Source: Atriophallophorus winterbourni
Lineage: Eukaryota; Platyhelminthes; Trematoda; Plagiorchiida; Microphallidae
Direction: 5' to 3'
NCBI GenBank assembly: GCA_013407085.1
Contig: JACCGJ010008407.1
Span: 1-64,000, forward strand
DNA: 64,000 nucleotides
In this document: in pieces, positions 34,496 to 45,745 of the stretch
Numbering within the stretch: the stretch's first letter is position 1
Layout: every line of letters starts with the position of its first letter
Program-made: the position numbers and the translations under genes
The notes under the pieces: model-generated
The model's input: only the letters and a program-made list of their open reading frames with translations
Told to the model about the DNA's origin: nothing
Databases searched by the model: none

Positions 34496-35107
34496 TTTGT
34501 ATTTTACTATCCTTTATAATGCGCTTTTCTATTTTAAATGCAAAGTTCTGTTATAGAATATTAATTCGATAGAAATTTCACAAAAGCAACTTATAAACTC
34601 AAGGTAATTAAAATTATAATCGTAAGAAAGATATCCAAGGGGTCACCTAATTTATTCTCTTCAGCCCGCACACTCAATTTTTTAGTTGAATAGTCTCACA
34701 GGCAGTCTTAGTATTGTTTGTTCATATTTACACCAAAAATAAAATCGGGGACTCAAAAACCATAGCAAATTTTACTAATGCCACCAATCAATTACGGTAC
34801 TTAAAAGCATGCTGTACATACCAGCAACAAGTCAGATGTAAGGTGCAAGTTGAATGCAACGAAAAACATAGGTGTATATTTAACGCATAACTACGAGAAC
34901 GTTTTTCATCTAAGGTCGTGGAATAGCACCTAATTTACGTGGCTCTAAGTTCAGCCTATACATTGCCAATAGAGATGTCGGTCAACGTATAAGAGAGACA
35001 GCATATGCATAAAGTATTTCAACACTATGTTTTGAAATAAAATTGTGGTTGACAAGAACAAGAACATTATCTGTAGTGTTAGACTATGGTAATTTTTCTA
35101 CACGACC

Positions 35108-35425
35108 TCACTCGTCTTTGTAATATGGAGGAATCGGTAGATTTAGTTTCTTACAACTGTTGACGGCAAATGGATCATGGCCATTACCTTGAGCTAGTTT
35201 CTGGAAAATTAAGTAAAACAATATCAGCTTCAGATCTAGCGGAATACGCCGTGGAAATGGCTCACATTTTTCGTGGTGCTTGGCAATCTCACGGGTCTCT
35301 ATGAAAAGCGCCGCTAGTGAAATCAGGGTAAGAACGATAGTTACGATTCCCATGATTTTATTTGAAACTGAAATGAGAAAGATAAGACCTACGTTTATTG
35401 GACTCATGGATTCGATTAAATCCAT
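35108..35425 (-). CDS. hypothetical small membrane protein ORF
   Basis: From ATG at 35425 (an in-frame TAG lies just upstream) to TGA at 35108 there are 105 codons. I do not recognise the family. It begins MDLIESMSPINVG and then has a long hydrophobic segment (residues ~12-42, including IMGIVTIVLTLISLAALF). A charged stretch with HHEKCEPFPRR follows, then a second hydrophobic patch (LKLILFYLIF) and a polar end with NLPIPPYYKDE. Composition is protein-like and differs from the LINE ORFs around it, and it lies just outside the 3' tail of the CR1 at 35505. It could be a single exon of a larger gene or a chance ORF. No polyadenylation signal is evident close by. Confidence 0.35.
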   Translation of the reverse strand: MDLIESMSPINVGLIFLISVSNKIMGIVTIVLTLISLAALFIETREIAKHHEKCEPFPRRIPLDLKLILFYLIFQKLAQGNGHDPFAVNSCKKLNLPIPPYYKDE

Positions 35426-35504
35426 AGACACCTAGATATCTGCGGCTATTTTTAGCAACGGCAGGCGACAACAATGATCGATTCATTTTTGAACGCACCG
35501 CGAG

Positions 35505-38500
35505 GTTCAAGCTTCAAGATTCAAGATTCAAGAAGATTCAAGGATTTATGGTATAAAAAAGCTCGTGGCTGTACAACACCACAGGATATTCGTATAAGGA
35601 CAATAAATGTATATACAAAATAAATTGATTCATTAGAAAGATCGACAGTTTTGTAATTGCAAAAAAATGTCATGTATTGTGGCGGTATGATGGGTAAAAA
35701 ATATTCGTTTGGAAAAAAAATCAAGTTATATAAACGGGATGTAGGGTGGAATTACTTCGCATAAATATATCCAATTTGTTCCTGAAAATCCTTTCACTAG
35801 ATGATTGGACAACATCTGACTGTAGGCAGTTCCATAAGAAACAAACGCGCACCGAATAGAAGAACCGACGGCAGTTCCGGTGGGAATGTGGAATATCAAA
35901 TGTCAATGGGTGAGTACGTGTGGCATGGCTTGACCGGAGGCGAAATAGATGCCTCACAGGGTGCGCCTTTGAGTTCATTATTTTGTAAGTTAGGATTAGA
36001 TAAAATCGAACCCTTCTGCTAAGCAGTATATCCAAATTTAGATGCTCAAGTCGATTCTCATATGGTAGGTTGTGGAGGCAGCCAACCATTTTAGTTGCTC
36101 TGTGATAAATACTCTCGAGCAGCTTGATGTCCTTTTGTAGCCACGGTGCCCAAGCTTGCACTGAGTAATCCATCACCGGGTTAATATACGTATTTATGAG
36201 CATGGAGAATGATTCACAGGAAAATGTCCAAAAATACGCCGAAGCATACCTAGCATGCGGCTAGATCGGTTGTACACTGCTTCGCATTGCAAGCTAAACT
36301 TAAGACTTCCACTAATCCATATGCCGAGGTCTTTTTCTTTGGTTGTCCATTCCAGTTGATTTGATACAAGGTTGTATGAGAATGGGAAATCTTTGCCTAT
36401 TTGCAACATTTTACACTTTCGGAAGTTGAATGGAAGTTTATTTCGCTCCGACCAGCTGTTCAATATATCCAAATCTCTTCGTAAGCGCAAACAGTCCATG
36501 CTTGACGTGATTGGCATCCAAAGTTTAACATCATCTGCAAAGAGAACCATTTTCTCTGTGACAAATTTCGGAAGGTCTTTGATGTAGACCAAAAAGAGAA
36601 CCGGACCAAGTACCGAACCTTGTAGGAAACCGCTAGTGGCTTCGATTTCCCCAGACATCGCACCATGGATACGTACAGTTGCTTTGCGATCAAGAAGGTA
36701 ACTTCTCAGCCAGGTAAGAAGGCACCCAGGATTATAGAATGGTCCACGCGATCAAACGCCTTTGATATGTCCAAGTAACACGCATGCACGCAACCACCAT
36801 TATCCACTGCCTGCGTTCAGCCATCCAGTGTCTCCAGTAGGTTAGTCAAGCAAGAACGAGACTTCCTAAATCCATGTTGCTCTCTGGACAGCAAGTTTTG
36901 GGCTTCGAGATGACTCACAATTCTTTCGCACACAATTCGCTCCATAATTTTTGAGATCACTGTAAGGAGTGTAACAGGGCGGTTATTTGCTGGGTCAGAA
37001 CGAGTTCCACCTTTGTAGATGGGTGTTATGATTCCTCTCTTCCAGTCATTAGGTACAACAGCCTCACTTAAGGAGTAATTAAATAAATCACAAAGTGGTT
37101 CGCACAGTTGACTGCCGCATAACTTTAGGATTGCAGGTGTGATTCCGTCAGCTCCCGGGGACTTGTTGATATTCAACTTGCGTAGATGGTGCTGCACTAT
37201 TTCCGAACTGATGCTTATATCGCGTATAGTCTCCGGCACAATTGGTGCTGACAATTCTGATGGTTGTAATTCATCCTTGGGGGTGAAAACTCGTGAATAA
37301 AAACTGGCTAGAGCGTTAGCGGTTTCCAACACAGAATCAGTTAGTCCGTTATCTGTCATGATCGGAAAAACACCGGGTTTCAGCTTCGTAGTGTTGTTAA
37401 CAGTTCGATAAAGCAGTTTTGGGATTTCGCTGCATTCTTACCGCCAGCTGAAGCTGGTGATATTGATTGTCCTCTCGGATGAGATTTGTGACTTGATTCC
37501 GCAATTCGCGAAAGTTTGCCCACGTTGAATCAGTTCTGGAGACCCTGTGAATAGCCCATGCCAAATTTCGCTTTGTCAACCATTTTCTAGTCCTACTGCG
37601 AATTCTGAAGTGTGGTTCTTTGCTATTATGTTTCGGGACATTTTTAGAATTGAAATGTATCATGTTGATTATGTAATCTGTCAGGGTTGTGCAATGCGAG
37701 TCCGGATCACTGAAATTTATATTATGTTCATCGAAGCTTCCATCAAACCAATATAATCCACTTTTCTATTTCGTTTTGTTTGCTTTACAATTCTACTGAC
37801 GTTGCACACGTATTGAAATAGCAGAACGAGGTTGTCGCTTCGACCAAGCGGAGGGTGATACTGAACATCTTCAACGGCTGTGGCTTCGGAGGTTAAGACT
37901 AGTTCTAGAACAGAAATCTGTTGCAAATTTCGTTGTCGTGTATAATCGCAAACATGATTATACAAGGGGATGTAATCGAACAGTTCGCGAAATTTGTAGT
38001 CTAGGGATAGTGGTGGATGATCTACTCGGTTATATAGTTGAGGCAGATTGAAGTCTCCCATAATCAGCAATTGCGAATTGCGCTGTTTTCCGGCCTACTG
38101 CATCGCTTTCGAGAGTTTTTCGTTATACGCGTCCAATTATGATAGTGAACGGTAAACTACACCAACGATGCAACTGTCGCCTGATTCGAGCTTCAAGTTG
38201 CACCATATACTGTCTTCCAGATCGAGTTCAGTATCTGTAACTACCGTACAGTATAAAAGTTCATGGTGGTAAACAGCTATTCCACCACCTGTTCTTAAGC
38301 GGTCTCTCCGAAACAGGGTCATGTTTGGAATAGAGAGCTCGCGATCGCTCACGTGAGGTTGGAACCATGTCTCAGTTATTGCTATGAAGTCGAGTGAGTG
38401 CTGATTGCAGATATCCTTCAGTTCAGCTAGTTTGTTTAACAGGCATTGTGCGTTTGTATACAGGAAATTGATTGTGGTTTTCGTACACAATGATGGAGCT

Positions 38501-38960
38501 GAAAGCTCGTATATTAGTTTGACCCTTCGGACGTCAGTCGTTTTTCGGGATTGCCACAGTGTTTCTAATCGGAGTCTCGTCTGATTGCGGAAGCCGTGAT
38601 TCATTAGAAGGCGTAGAAAGTATGTGATCAGTCATTATGACATCCTTCGGGAGATTCCTATGGTTTGCTTTCCAGTTAGCCCTAATAGATTTCATCATAG
38701 CTTTCGTTAAAAATGTTACTTTCAGAGGTTTTGGTCCCTCACCTTTATAGTTTGGTGACCTTGGTATTCTAAAAGTGTCCACCACCCCCATGCTGTTGGC
38801 AACGTAGAGCCACTGTTTGTAATCGTGGTGCTGTATTTCACTTGTCGAAGCAGTGTTAGTGTGTTCGGGAACACCAAGAAGAACAGCACTGCGTTAGTCA
38901 CATTTTTCCCATTGTTTAAATTACCTTTTCTCTCCCACCACGGAATATCAGCATGTGTGC
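35505..38960 (-). mobile_element. CR1 family A, long copy with ORF1 end and ORF2 in broken frames
   Basis: Read from 38960 down. ORF1 C-terminal blocks include DIPWWERKGNLNNGKNVTNA and FRIPRSPNYKGEGPKPLKVT. ORF2 endonuclease: FLYTNAQCLLNKLAELKDIC, AITETWFQPHVSDRELSIPN, GGIAVYHHEL and MGDFNLPQLYN. RT: LNINKSPGADGITPAILKLC, VPNDWKRGIITPIYKGG, RPVTLLTVISKIMERIV, LQGSVLGPVLFLVYIKDLPK and the catalytic LFADDVKLW. C-terminal: EKDLGIWISGSLKFSLQCE, IYHRATKMVGC and SHRNCRRFFYSVRVCFLWN. The 3' end at 35505-35560 is a CTTGAAT-type repeat tail. Six or more frame breaks are present. It is intermediate in age between the copies at 22393 and 1430. Confidence 0.88.
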
Positions 38961-39064
38961 GACATTTATTCTGTGAGCATGTACGTAGCAAATAAGAGTT
39001 TAAAAGAACGTCTTCCATCTCTTTTTGGTTTTTGAAAGTTATTCTCAGTAAACGTGGTTCGTCA

Positions 39065-39230
39065 GTTCTTCAGTTCAGTTCAGTTGCACAGGACAGTAAG
39101 TGGCTAACGAGCCAATCGAGCGTCCAGAATTTCTTTCGGTGGAAAGCTGTAGAGAAGCAACCACCACTGCTAAAGCGTTTTTTCCTATTGTGATTTGGAT
39201 ATCCTTGACGATCGCGCCGCCAAGGGATTA
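39065..39230 (-). mobile_element. CR1-like family D, 3' UTR-only copy
   Basis: AGTTCAGTTCAGTTG is followed by GCCAATCGAGCGTCCAGAAT, matching the same order at 39230-39280 (GCCAATCGAGTGTCCAGAAT). It is therefore a second, extremely truncated copy ending in the same (TGAAC)n tail, directly downstream of the long D element. Confidence 0.7.
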
Positions 39231-42200
39231 GTTCAGTTCAGTTGGCTGATAAGCCAATCGAGTGTCCAGAATTTCTGTCTGTAGAAAGATTCAAAGATGC
39301 GCCCGCCACTGCCAAATTTGGTTCATTTTTCTCTGGTATCCTCGTCGCATGCGATAGTACGTCCGGTGTTTTCCAAGCCGTCCTTCGGTCCCAGAATTTG
39401 TAGCTGCGACTGAGAAAAACGGAAAGGATTTCTCTTCACATGCCGGTGAGAGTTTAACTATGGAAAATTGGTGCGTACATTTAAAACATGACATTTAAAA
39501 CGAGGCATATTTTATAACAGGATTTTTTAAATCGTGCTCAAGACCATATAATTTCAAAATGAACAAAAAATGGACAATTCTGACGACAGATAACCTGTAT
39601 ATTCACGGAAAATGTCTGTGAAAAGCCCAAGCCACGAGGCATCTAAACCCATTTTGAATGCACCTAATGATTTTCAATCTATTAGTTCCTTAGTCAGCTT
39701 GTTCCAGAGGCTTACCACTCTTTCACTGAAAAAATGTTGCCTAAGATTCAGACGGCTCTGGTTTTTCGCGAGCTGCAATGTATGTCCTCTAGTTGAAAGG
39801 TTGACCGCTCGAGAGAACAGGATTTGACAACCCTCGTCGCCTAAGCCTTTCAAGATTTTTGAAAGTTTCTATGAGGTCATCCCGTAGACGCCGACGCCGA
39901 AGGGAGAAGACGTTCTTCGTAGGGTTTCCCAAACATACCTTCAACCATTTTGGTAGCCATTCGTTGTACTCTTTCTGTCCATTTGAAAGAAAGGGATCCA
40001 GGCTTGCACGCAGTATTCTAAATGCGGTCTGACAATCGCCGTATATGAAGGGATAAACACTTCCGGCGTTCTACATGTCAGAACGGATTTAAGCCTAAAG
40101 AGTTCTCCTCTAGCTCGTTGTGCAGCGGTGGCACACTGCGCAGCCCATTTGAAGTCCGCTGTTACGACTATACCCAAATCCTTAACCCTCTGAATAGATT
40201 GAAAGTCGATCCTACCGTTATTCGCAGTTACTGTAATTCTGTCGACTGCTGCAGACAACAGACGACATTTACTATAGTTCAGAGGAAGATCCCAATCCTG
40301 CGACCATTTAATGACCTTTTTAATATCTCTCAACAAATCACCGTGATCACTGGATCCGGTGAATTTGACATCATCAGCAAACATGTAGCAGGGACATGAC
40401 AACTGCGATGCCAGATTATCGATGAAGATCAGAAAGAGTATTGGGCCTAATACTGAACCTTGTAAAATCCCACTGGTAACTGTTGCGAATTCAGAGGTAT
40501 TATCGCCTACACGGACCTGAAAGGATCTATCACGAAGAAAACTGGTTATACAGTTGTGAAGCTTACCAGATATGCCTTTGGCCGCGAGCTTCATCTCTAG
40601 GAACCTGTGACTAACCGAACCGAACGCCTTACTCAAGTATAAGTAAGAGACCTCTACCCGTCCGCCTTCATCCAGTGTATTAGAAACTCTATCTAAAAAG
40701 CATGAAACATTCGAGAGGCACAACCTTCTTTTAAGAAAGCCATGTTGAACCGTGCTCAATGATGAATCTCGCACGAGGTGGCTGCACAACCGATCCCTGA
40801 TAAGTCTCTCCAAGGATTTACATAAAACACTAGTCAAGATTACCGGTGGGGATTTCTTTACTATGTTTGCGCTAACTCCCTTTGAAATGGGTACGACAAT
40901 GGCTTACTTCCATTCATCTGGTAGGATGCCTCTGCAGAGCGATTCGTTGTATAACTCACTCAGAGTCTGTGCTAGTACTTTAGATATTTCCTTTACAATT
41001 TTAGGATGCACATCGTCCGGTCGGGCCGATTTATTTTCGTCTAGATTCTTTAGGACACGCGCGACATCATCCGTGCAAAAAATTACTTCGCTTAGTGAGG
41101 CACTTATTTCCGTATTAAGAGTTGGGACTGAGTGAATCGCATCCCCGCCATCCATTCTATGTACGCTTCGAAAATAATCCAGCGAAGCTGCTGCCTTTTC
41201 GGGGTCCGAATTGGCTTTCTCGCCATTGTCTAATATTAGGGTACCTATGTGCTTCCTTGTCTTACCCTTAGACTGAACATAACTAAAATTCTTCTTAGGA
41301 TTCTTTTTAGCAGATTTCGCCAGGTAGGTTTCGTAGCTTCGCTTAAGCTTCCGTTGTAGCTTTACTGTGCTGTTTCTCGAAGCCTTATAGCACGACCAAT
41401 TTCCATAGGTTGGTAAGGCTGTATATCTCCGCCAGTGTCTGTCGCGCCTAATAATGTTGCGTTGCACCGCAGGAGTCCACCAAGGTGCTTGTTCTTTAGC
41501 CGTGTAGGTCGAAAAGGACAGTAAAGGTCTTGGAGACTTAAAATAATGCGCTTAATAACCGACCATTTACTTTCGATGTCATTGCTTTCAGAGAACCAGT
41601 CACATCGTAAAGCGGAAAGCCGTACGGCATTCCAGTCAATTCGATTTGACTGGCGGCTTATGAAAACAGAGAATTGCCTGGAATATTATGGTGACATAGT
41701 CACTTTTCCCAAAAGGTGAGTCGTAAGAGAGGTTTTAGACATCTTTAGGACCTATAGACAAAAGTAGTTGCAGTGCAGATGGCGAATGTCCATCTCTGTA
41801 CCTAGTTTTCTCACTTACCTGATGATAAAGCGCACTGGAGTGCATCGAATCGAGATATACCTGGTAAATTCTATCAGAGGTTGTCTGAGTGTCCCAGTCA
41901 ATACCCGGTAGGTTGAAGTTACCTACTAAATAGACTCCTGGGGTAGTTATGAACAACCTGGTAAGAATTTTCCTAAGTTTCTGGTCCTCCTCCTCAGAAG
42001 CGTTTGGTTCCCTGTATACGCAGCCTAACGCAAAAGAGAGCTTACCGTCTGTGACGATTGTCTAGACCAGATAGATTCCAAAGGTGGCCATTTTGATGCC
42101 AAGGTCTTGGTATTTAATACCATATAGTAGTAGTATTATAGCTCCTCCTCCGCTTCTACCATCAGGTTTATCCGATCTGATGGCTGTATATGTCGAAAGA

Positions 42201-43160
42201 AGTTCAACTGGAATAATGTCTGTATCTTGATGCCAGGTCTCTGATATACCTAGGATCCTAGATTTACTATTGGAGGCTTCCTGCATTAATTCCAGCCATT
42301 TACTACGCATGCTGCAAGCATTTGTGTATAGTATGCTCACAGCATTTCGATGTACCCCGCCTAATTTCGGAGAACCCTCGGGCGCAAAACCCGAGGTATT
42401 ACCAAGTATTTCAGTATGTCCAAATTAGTGCTGTGTGGAGAATCTACGTCGCTGGAAGGTTGTGGCGTAGAGGCTCTTAATACAGAATCTTTGAGCACAT
42501 ACAAAGCGAGGCTTTCGTTTGCTGCATCGCAAGTTAGCCAAGATTCGTTCCCTATATTTTCTACTTGGTTATTCTTGATTAAAATATCCGCTGTTGCGGA
42601 GTTATTCCATCGGCGCTTATCTGGGTTGCTCTTCGGTTTTGCTACTTTGCTACCCCAAAGCTGGAACGCAAAATAATTTGCTGAAACTGGACGGCTATCT
42701 GGCACCAATCTATACCAACCATTGGTATTGGTATGTACTTGGTCGCCTTTGGAGAGAAACAGGTCTCTGTCTTTATGGTTACTGAATTCCACCAAGATTG
42801 GCCTTGCATGGTTTCCGATTCTGTGCACTCAAACTATCCGAAGATTGGGTTTAAGGTCTGCTAGACGCAATAAATTGTGTACGCATTTGCGATCTAAACT
42901 GCATCGTGCTGTAGCCTCCTGTAAAAAAAGCTCTTGCTCGTTATGGATCAGAATATTTCTGGTCCTGGTTTTCAAATATTTCTCGGGAAAAGCGCCTTTT
43001 TTGCAACGCTCGCAACTCGCTGCGGATTGAAGCTAATTGCGAGTTAATCGTTGCTAAATTACCGAGACGCGGCTCGGCTTTCTTACTTGTTGGGAAGCGC
43101 GGTATTTTTTGAGCTGGCTGGCTCTTTTTCTTACGCTGACTAACAACATTGTAACAAAAG
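39231..43160 (-). mobile_element. CR1-like LINE family D, nearly full length (ORF1 + endonuclease/RT)
   Basis: Read from 43160 down. The ORF1 start is basic and helical (QRKKKSQPAQKIPRFPTSKK, then LATINSQLASIRSELRALQK, likely coiled coil). Next comes RIGNHARPILVEFSNHKDRD, a 155-codon open frame at 42828-42361. Endonuclease: SILYTNACSMRSKWLELMQE, LGISETWHQD, RSGGGAIILL and LVGNFNLPGIDWD. Linker/RT at 41467-40904: ENKSARPDDVHPKIVKEISK. A 298-codon frame at 40837-39941 has SKAFGSVSHRFLEMKL, TSGILQGSVLGPILFLIFID, the catalytic YMFADDVKF and YTAIVRPHLEYCVQAW. C-terminal: RRRLRDDLIETF and FFSERVVSLWNKL. The end carries a (TGAAC)n tail. Only a few frame breaks exist. Confidence 0.88.
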
Positions 43161-43389
43161 TGTCGACGGACCCCTGGAAATGTAACTTATTAGAATGGAT
43201 AAATGAACATAGTCAATCATATCACTGTTTACGCGGATTAAGTTGATTTATTTGGAGCTAAATTCATGCAATTACACGGTAAAATTCTTGAAGGATTCGA
43301 TAATCAATGGATAACACAAAAGTGAGATGTTCATTTTTTTCTTGTAGAAATTAACAGATGTTTTTCAAGTGCTAAGACATTTGGTACTG

Positions 43390-43745
43390 ATGGATAATAT
43401 GTGTGACTACACATCCGTGCCAAGCCCATCGATCTATTCACAAAATTGATCACGACGGTCCCTAATGAAAGCACTGGACTGCAGTTTGGCTCTTATTTGA
43501 ACTCATCAGCAGTGCATATCCTCGGCTTCAGGGGTGGGATTTGAACCCCCGACCATCGCCATTGTAGTCCCACGCCTTAACGGACTGGGTTACCGTCCAC
43601 CGTTTGACCGATAGCAATTAAGAGTTTATGAAATGTTCTCCAGACTGGCACATTTAAGTAGCTTCGTTTGTCGACCTGTCCAGAAGGAACCAGCTACATC
43701 TATTGTGGTCGCCCAACCGAACAGATCTCCGTGTCAGGTGTTCCC
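43390..43745 (-). mobile_element. hammerhead-bearing tRNA-like SINE, copy 1
   Basis: On the - strand: a head with AAATGTGCCAGTCTGGAGAA, then TCGGTCAAACGGTGGACGGT. Next is an A-box-like GGTAACCCAGTCC, a B-box GGTTCAAATCC near 43549-43539, GGATATGCACTG and a hammerhead core (43515-43471). Last is a tail with TTTTGTGAATAGATCGATGG and TGTGTAGTC. The same order is seen in the copies at 44690 and 63485. The tRNA-like part has an A box and B box with tRNA-type spacing but the ends do not form an acceptor stem, so it is a SINE and not a tRNA gene. Confidence 0.75.
43471..43515 (-). ncRNA. type I hammerhead ribozyme (one core base changed)
   Basis: - strand order: GCACTG (43515-43510, stem I), CTGATGA (43509-43503), GTTC/GAGC stem II around loop AAATAA, CAAAC (43488-43484) where GAAAC is required, loop TGCA, GTC (43479-43477) and CAGTGC (43476-43471), which closes a perfect 6-bp stem I. 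Cleavage would fall after the C of GTC. The conserved G12 is C here, which should abolish activity. The second copy has this G intact. Confidence 0.8.
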
Positions 43746-44336
43746 ATCGAATACAGTGTAAGCTAACACCGATTAGATCTGACGGATAATATCCCGGACT
43801 ACAATTCGGCTGTGCATAACATTAATTGTTCCACGCATATACAGGCTTATTTTTCGTTAATTTCTAACGCAATCTAAAAATCTGGATTTGCTTGTCTTTC
43901 CATCACACACACACAACACGAGTGGTTTTGTGCTGTTTGTATTCAGCAGAGCAATAAATATATTGCGTGCCGTGTTGACGCATTGTTCGACCTCCGGATT
44001 ATTAGGAAATACTTTGGTGGAATTCCTTCGAAATGAACGTTCTGGATATATCACTCTCGTAGCAGTATTCGTTATTACGAGCAAATTCGGATATTTTATG
44101 ATTTTCCATATCGCATCAATGAGTGCAACCACGTTAATAATCTTCATGCCCTCAAAGGGGATTAACTTGTAAAAAATGTCTTATTCTTGGCCCCTAATTG
44201 TTTATATTTTCAACATCGTGCGATCAATGACCGAATCTTATTGCAGGATTCGGTTCTGATTTGCTCTTTTTCGTGATCATCGCGTTTTTTCGGGCTCACG
44301 ATATTCATCATCCATCGGTCGACAGAATCACTGCTT
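43746..44336. other. nothing recognised
   Basis: The ORFs at 43857-44147 (-) and 43888-44172 (+) mirror each other and have no family features. Confidence 0.4.
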
Positions 44337-44689
44337 GTGCACACACCACTAAACAGTGCTCTTCATAAACAAGACCGGATGTCCTCCAAAAGAAATCAAA
44401 ACGCGTCATGCTGCATGTGCAAGGTTTGCCAAAAGGAGGTTAGTTCTAAGCCAAGTTCTGTCGCGTGTAACGCTTGTTTGTCGAAAGTGCATTCAAAATG
44501 CGACAAATCACTGATCTCGGGTTTTGTAGCAATTATTAATTAAGGCATTTGTCCCCGGTGTTTATTACGTTTGCCAAATTTGCAAAGTTAAACCAGCAGT
44601 GATCTCATCGGAGGTGAAATCTTATGATAATAAAATGGAGATGCATCTAAATGGGATGGAATTCAGGATACAAAACTGAATGAACTGCA

Positions 44690-44985
44690 TCTGATGGGAA
44701 ACCTGGCTGGTAGGGGATATAACGCTTCCAAATGTGCCAGTTCGGAGAAACATTCATGGATGCTTAATCGCGATCGGGCGAATAGTGTACGGTAGCTCAA
44801 GCCGTAAGGCGAGAGACTAAAATGGTGATGGTTCGAATCCGATTCGAGACAGGATTTAACTGCTGATGCGCTCAAATAAGAGTGAAACGCGATTCCATTG
44901 CTTCCAATGTGGACCGATGTGATAGAATTTGTGAATATCTTGAAAGACTTTATACTGACGAGTAGTGCGAAACATGAAGAATGAA
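44690..44985 (+). mobile_element. hammerhead-bearing tRNA-like SINE, copy 2
   Basis: The head is CCAAATGTGCCAGTTCGGAG with AACATTCATGGATGCTTAAT. A box GGTAGCTCAAGCC lies at 44791-44803 and B box GGTTCGAATCC at 44830-44840. The hammerhead core is at 44857-44901 and the tail carries AATTTGTGAATATCTTGAAA and GACGAGTAGTGCG. The ribozyme starts 22 bases after the B box. It is inserted in a CR1 ORF1 relic. Confidence 0.8.
44857..44901 (+). ncRNA. type I hammerhead ribozyme, copy 2 (one core base changed)
   Basis: CTGATGC (44863-44869; the last A of CTGATGA is C) is followed by stem II GCTC (44870-44873), loop AAATAA and GAGT (44880-44883). GAAAC is intact at 44884-44888, then loop GCGA and cleavage triplet TTC (44893-44895). 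Stem I (TAACTG with CATTGC) is partly lost. With copy 1 it defines an ancestor CTGATGA-GCTC-AAATAA-GAGC-GAAAC. Confidence 0.75.
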
Positions 44986-45745
44986 CACACCAAACACACT
45001 AAAAATGATAATAAACTACATAACGGTAATATGTTTGCCAGTCTTAGGGACTACTGCCAAGATGCCAATTGAAAATCCATTATACTCGAATAAGCTAACA
45101 TTTGCCCAGATGACCACGTAGATGGTGACTAAAACGGGTCAGCGTTCGCTTGGATTAATGACTCCTCGGTTTAACGGAAATGATACCTACCTCAGAATAA
45201 CCATTGCTGAAAAGACCGAATTAAATTATTAACCAAAATCCGCGGGTGTAAATCTTATTTTTAAATGTGCCAACGCGGCGGAGTCTGCGAAAACGCTGTT
45301 CAAATCTAAGCAAATGCATGACTTATTTAAGTAGTATAAACTCGGTAGTCGGATGAGACTGACCGCATTTGAACCCTCTTTGAAAGTCCTGTGAACCGCC
45401 ACCGGAATTCTAATCACAAAGATGATCCTTGCCACTTTTGAATAACGCACAATCTGCGTAGGTCCTGGAAAGCGTACTCTTAAATACTTGCCTTTTTAGA
45501 GGTGTTTCAGAGTCTACATATGACATCCATGAAGATATCCCATGGTGGGAGCGAAACTCTCCTACAAAATATCGGAAACATAATAATTCAACAGGTATTG
45601 TACCTATAAGCGTTCTAGTAGATGTTACTGACGTATCTTCTAAAGAAAAATCTGATCACGATCGCCAACAGTGGAAATATCAAGCCGAAAATATCGCTAT
45701 TAAAATGCCATACTGCCATAACTTATAACTGAGCGTAATAATGTT

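Larger units (their letters stand above)
44337..45745 (+). pseudogene. CR1 family A ORF1 relic interrupted by a SINE
   Basis: It starts CKVCQKEVSSKPSSVACNAC, then LSKVHSKCDKSLISGF and VCQICKVKPA, a PHD-like finger as in CR1 ORF1. After the SINE (44690-44985) it resumes in decayed form. Near 45520 it reads EDIPWWERNSPTKYRK, matching DIPWWERKGNLNN of the ORF1 at 38940. The frame is broken and no ORF2 follows. Adjacent 44986-45480 is unreadable but in line with the ORF1 middle. Confidence 0.6.

Noticed and set aside
43530..43640. tRNA gene on the - strand
   Set aside because: A and B boxes are present but there is no acceptor stem or anticodon arm, and the same module recurs in three SINE copies.
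43857..44172. Overlapping ~95-codon ORFs on both strands
   Set aside because: Mirror each other, no recognisable homology.
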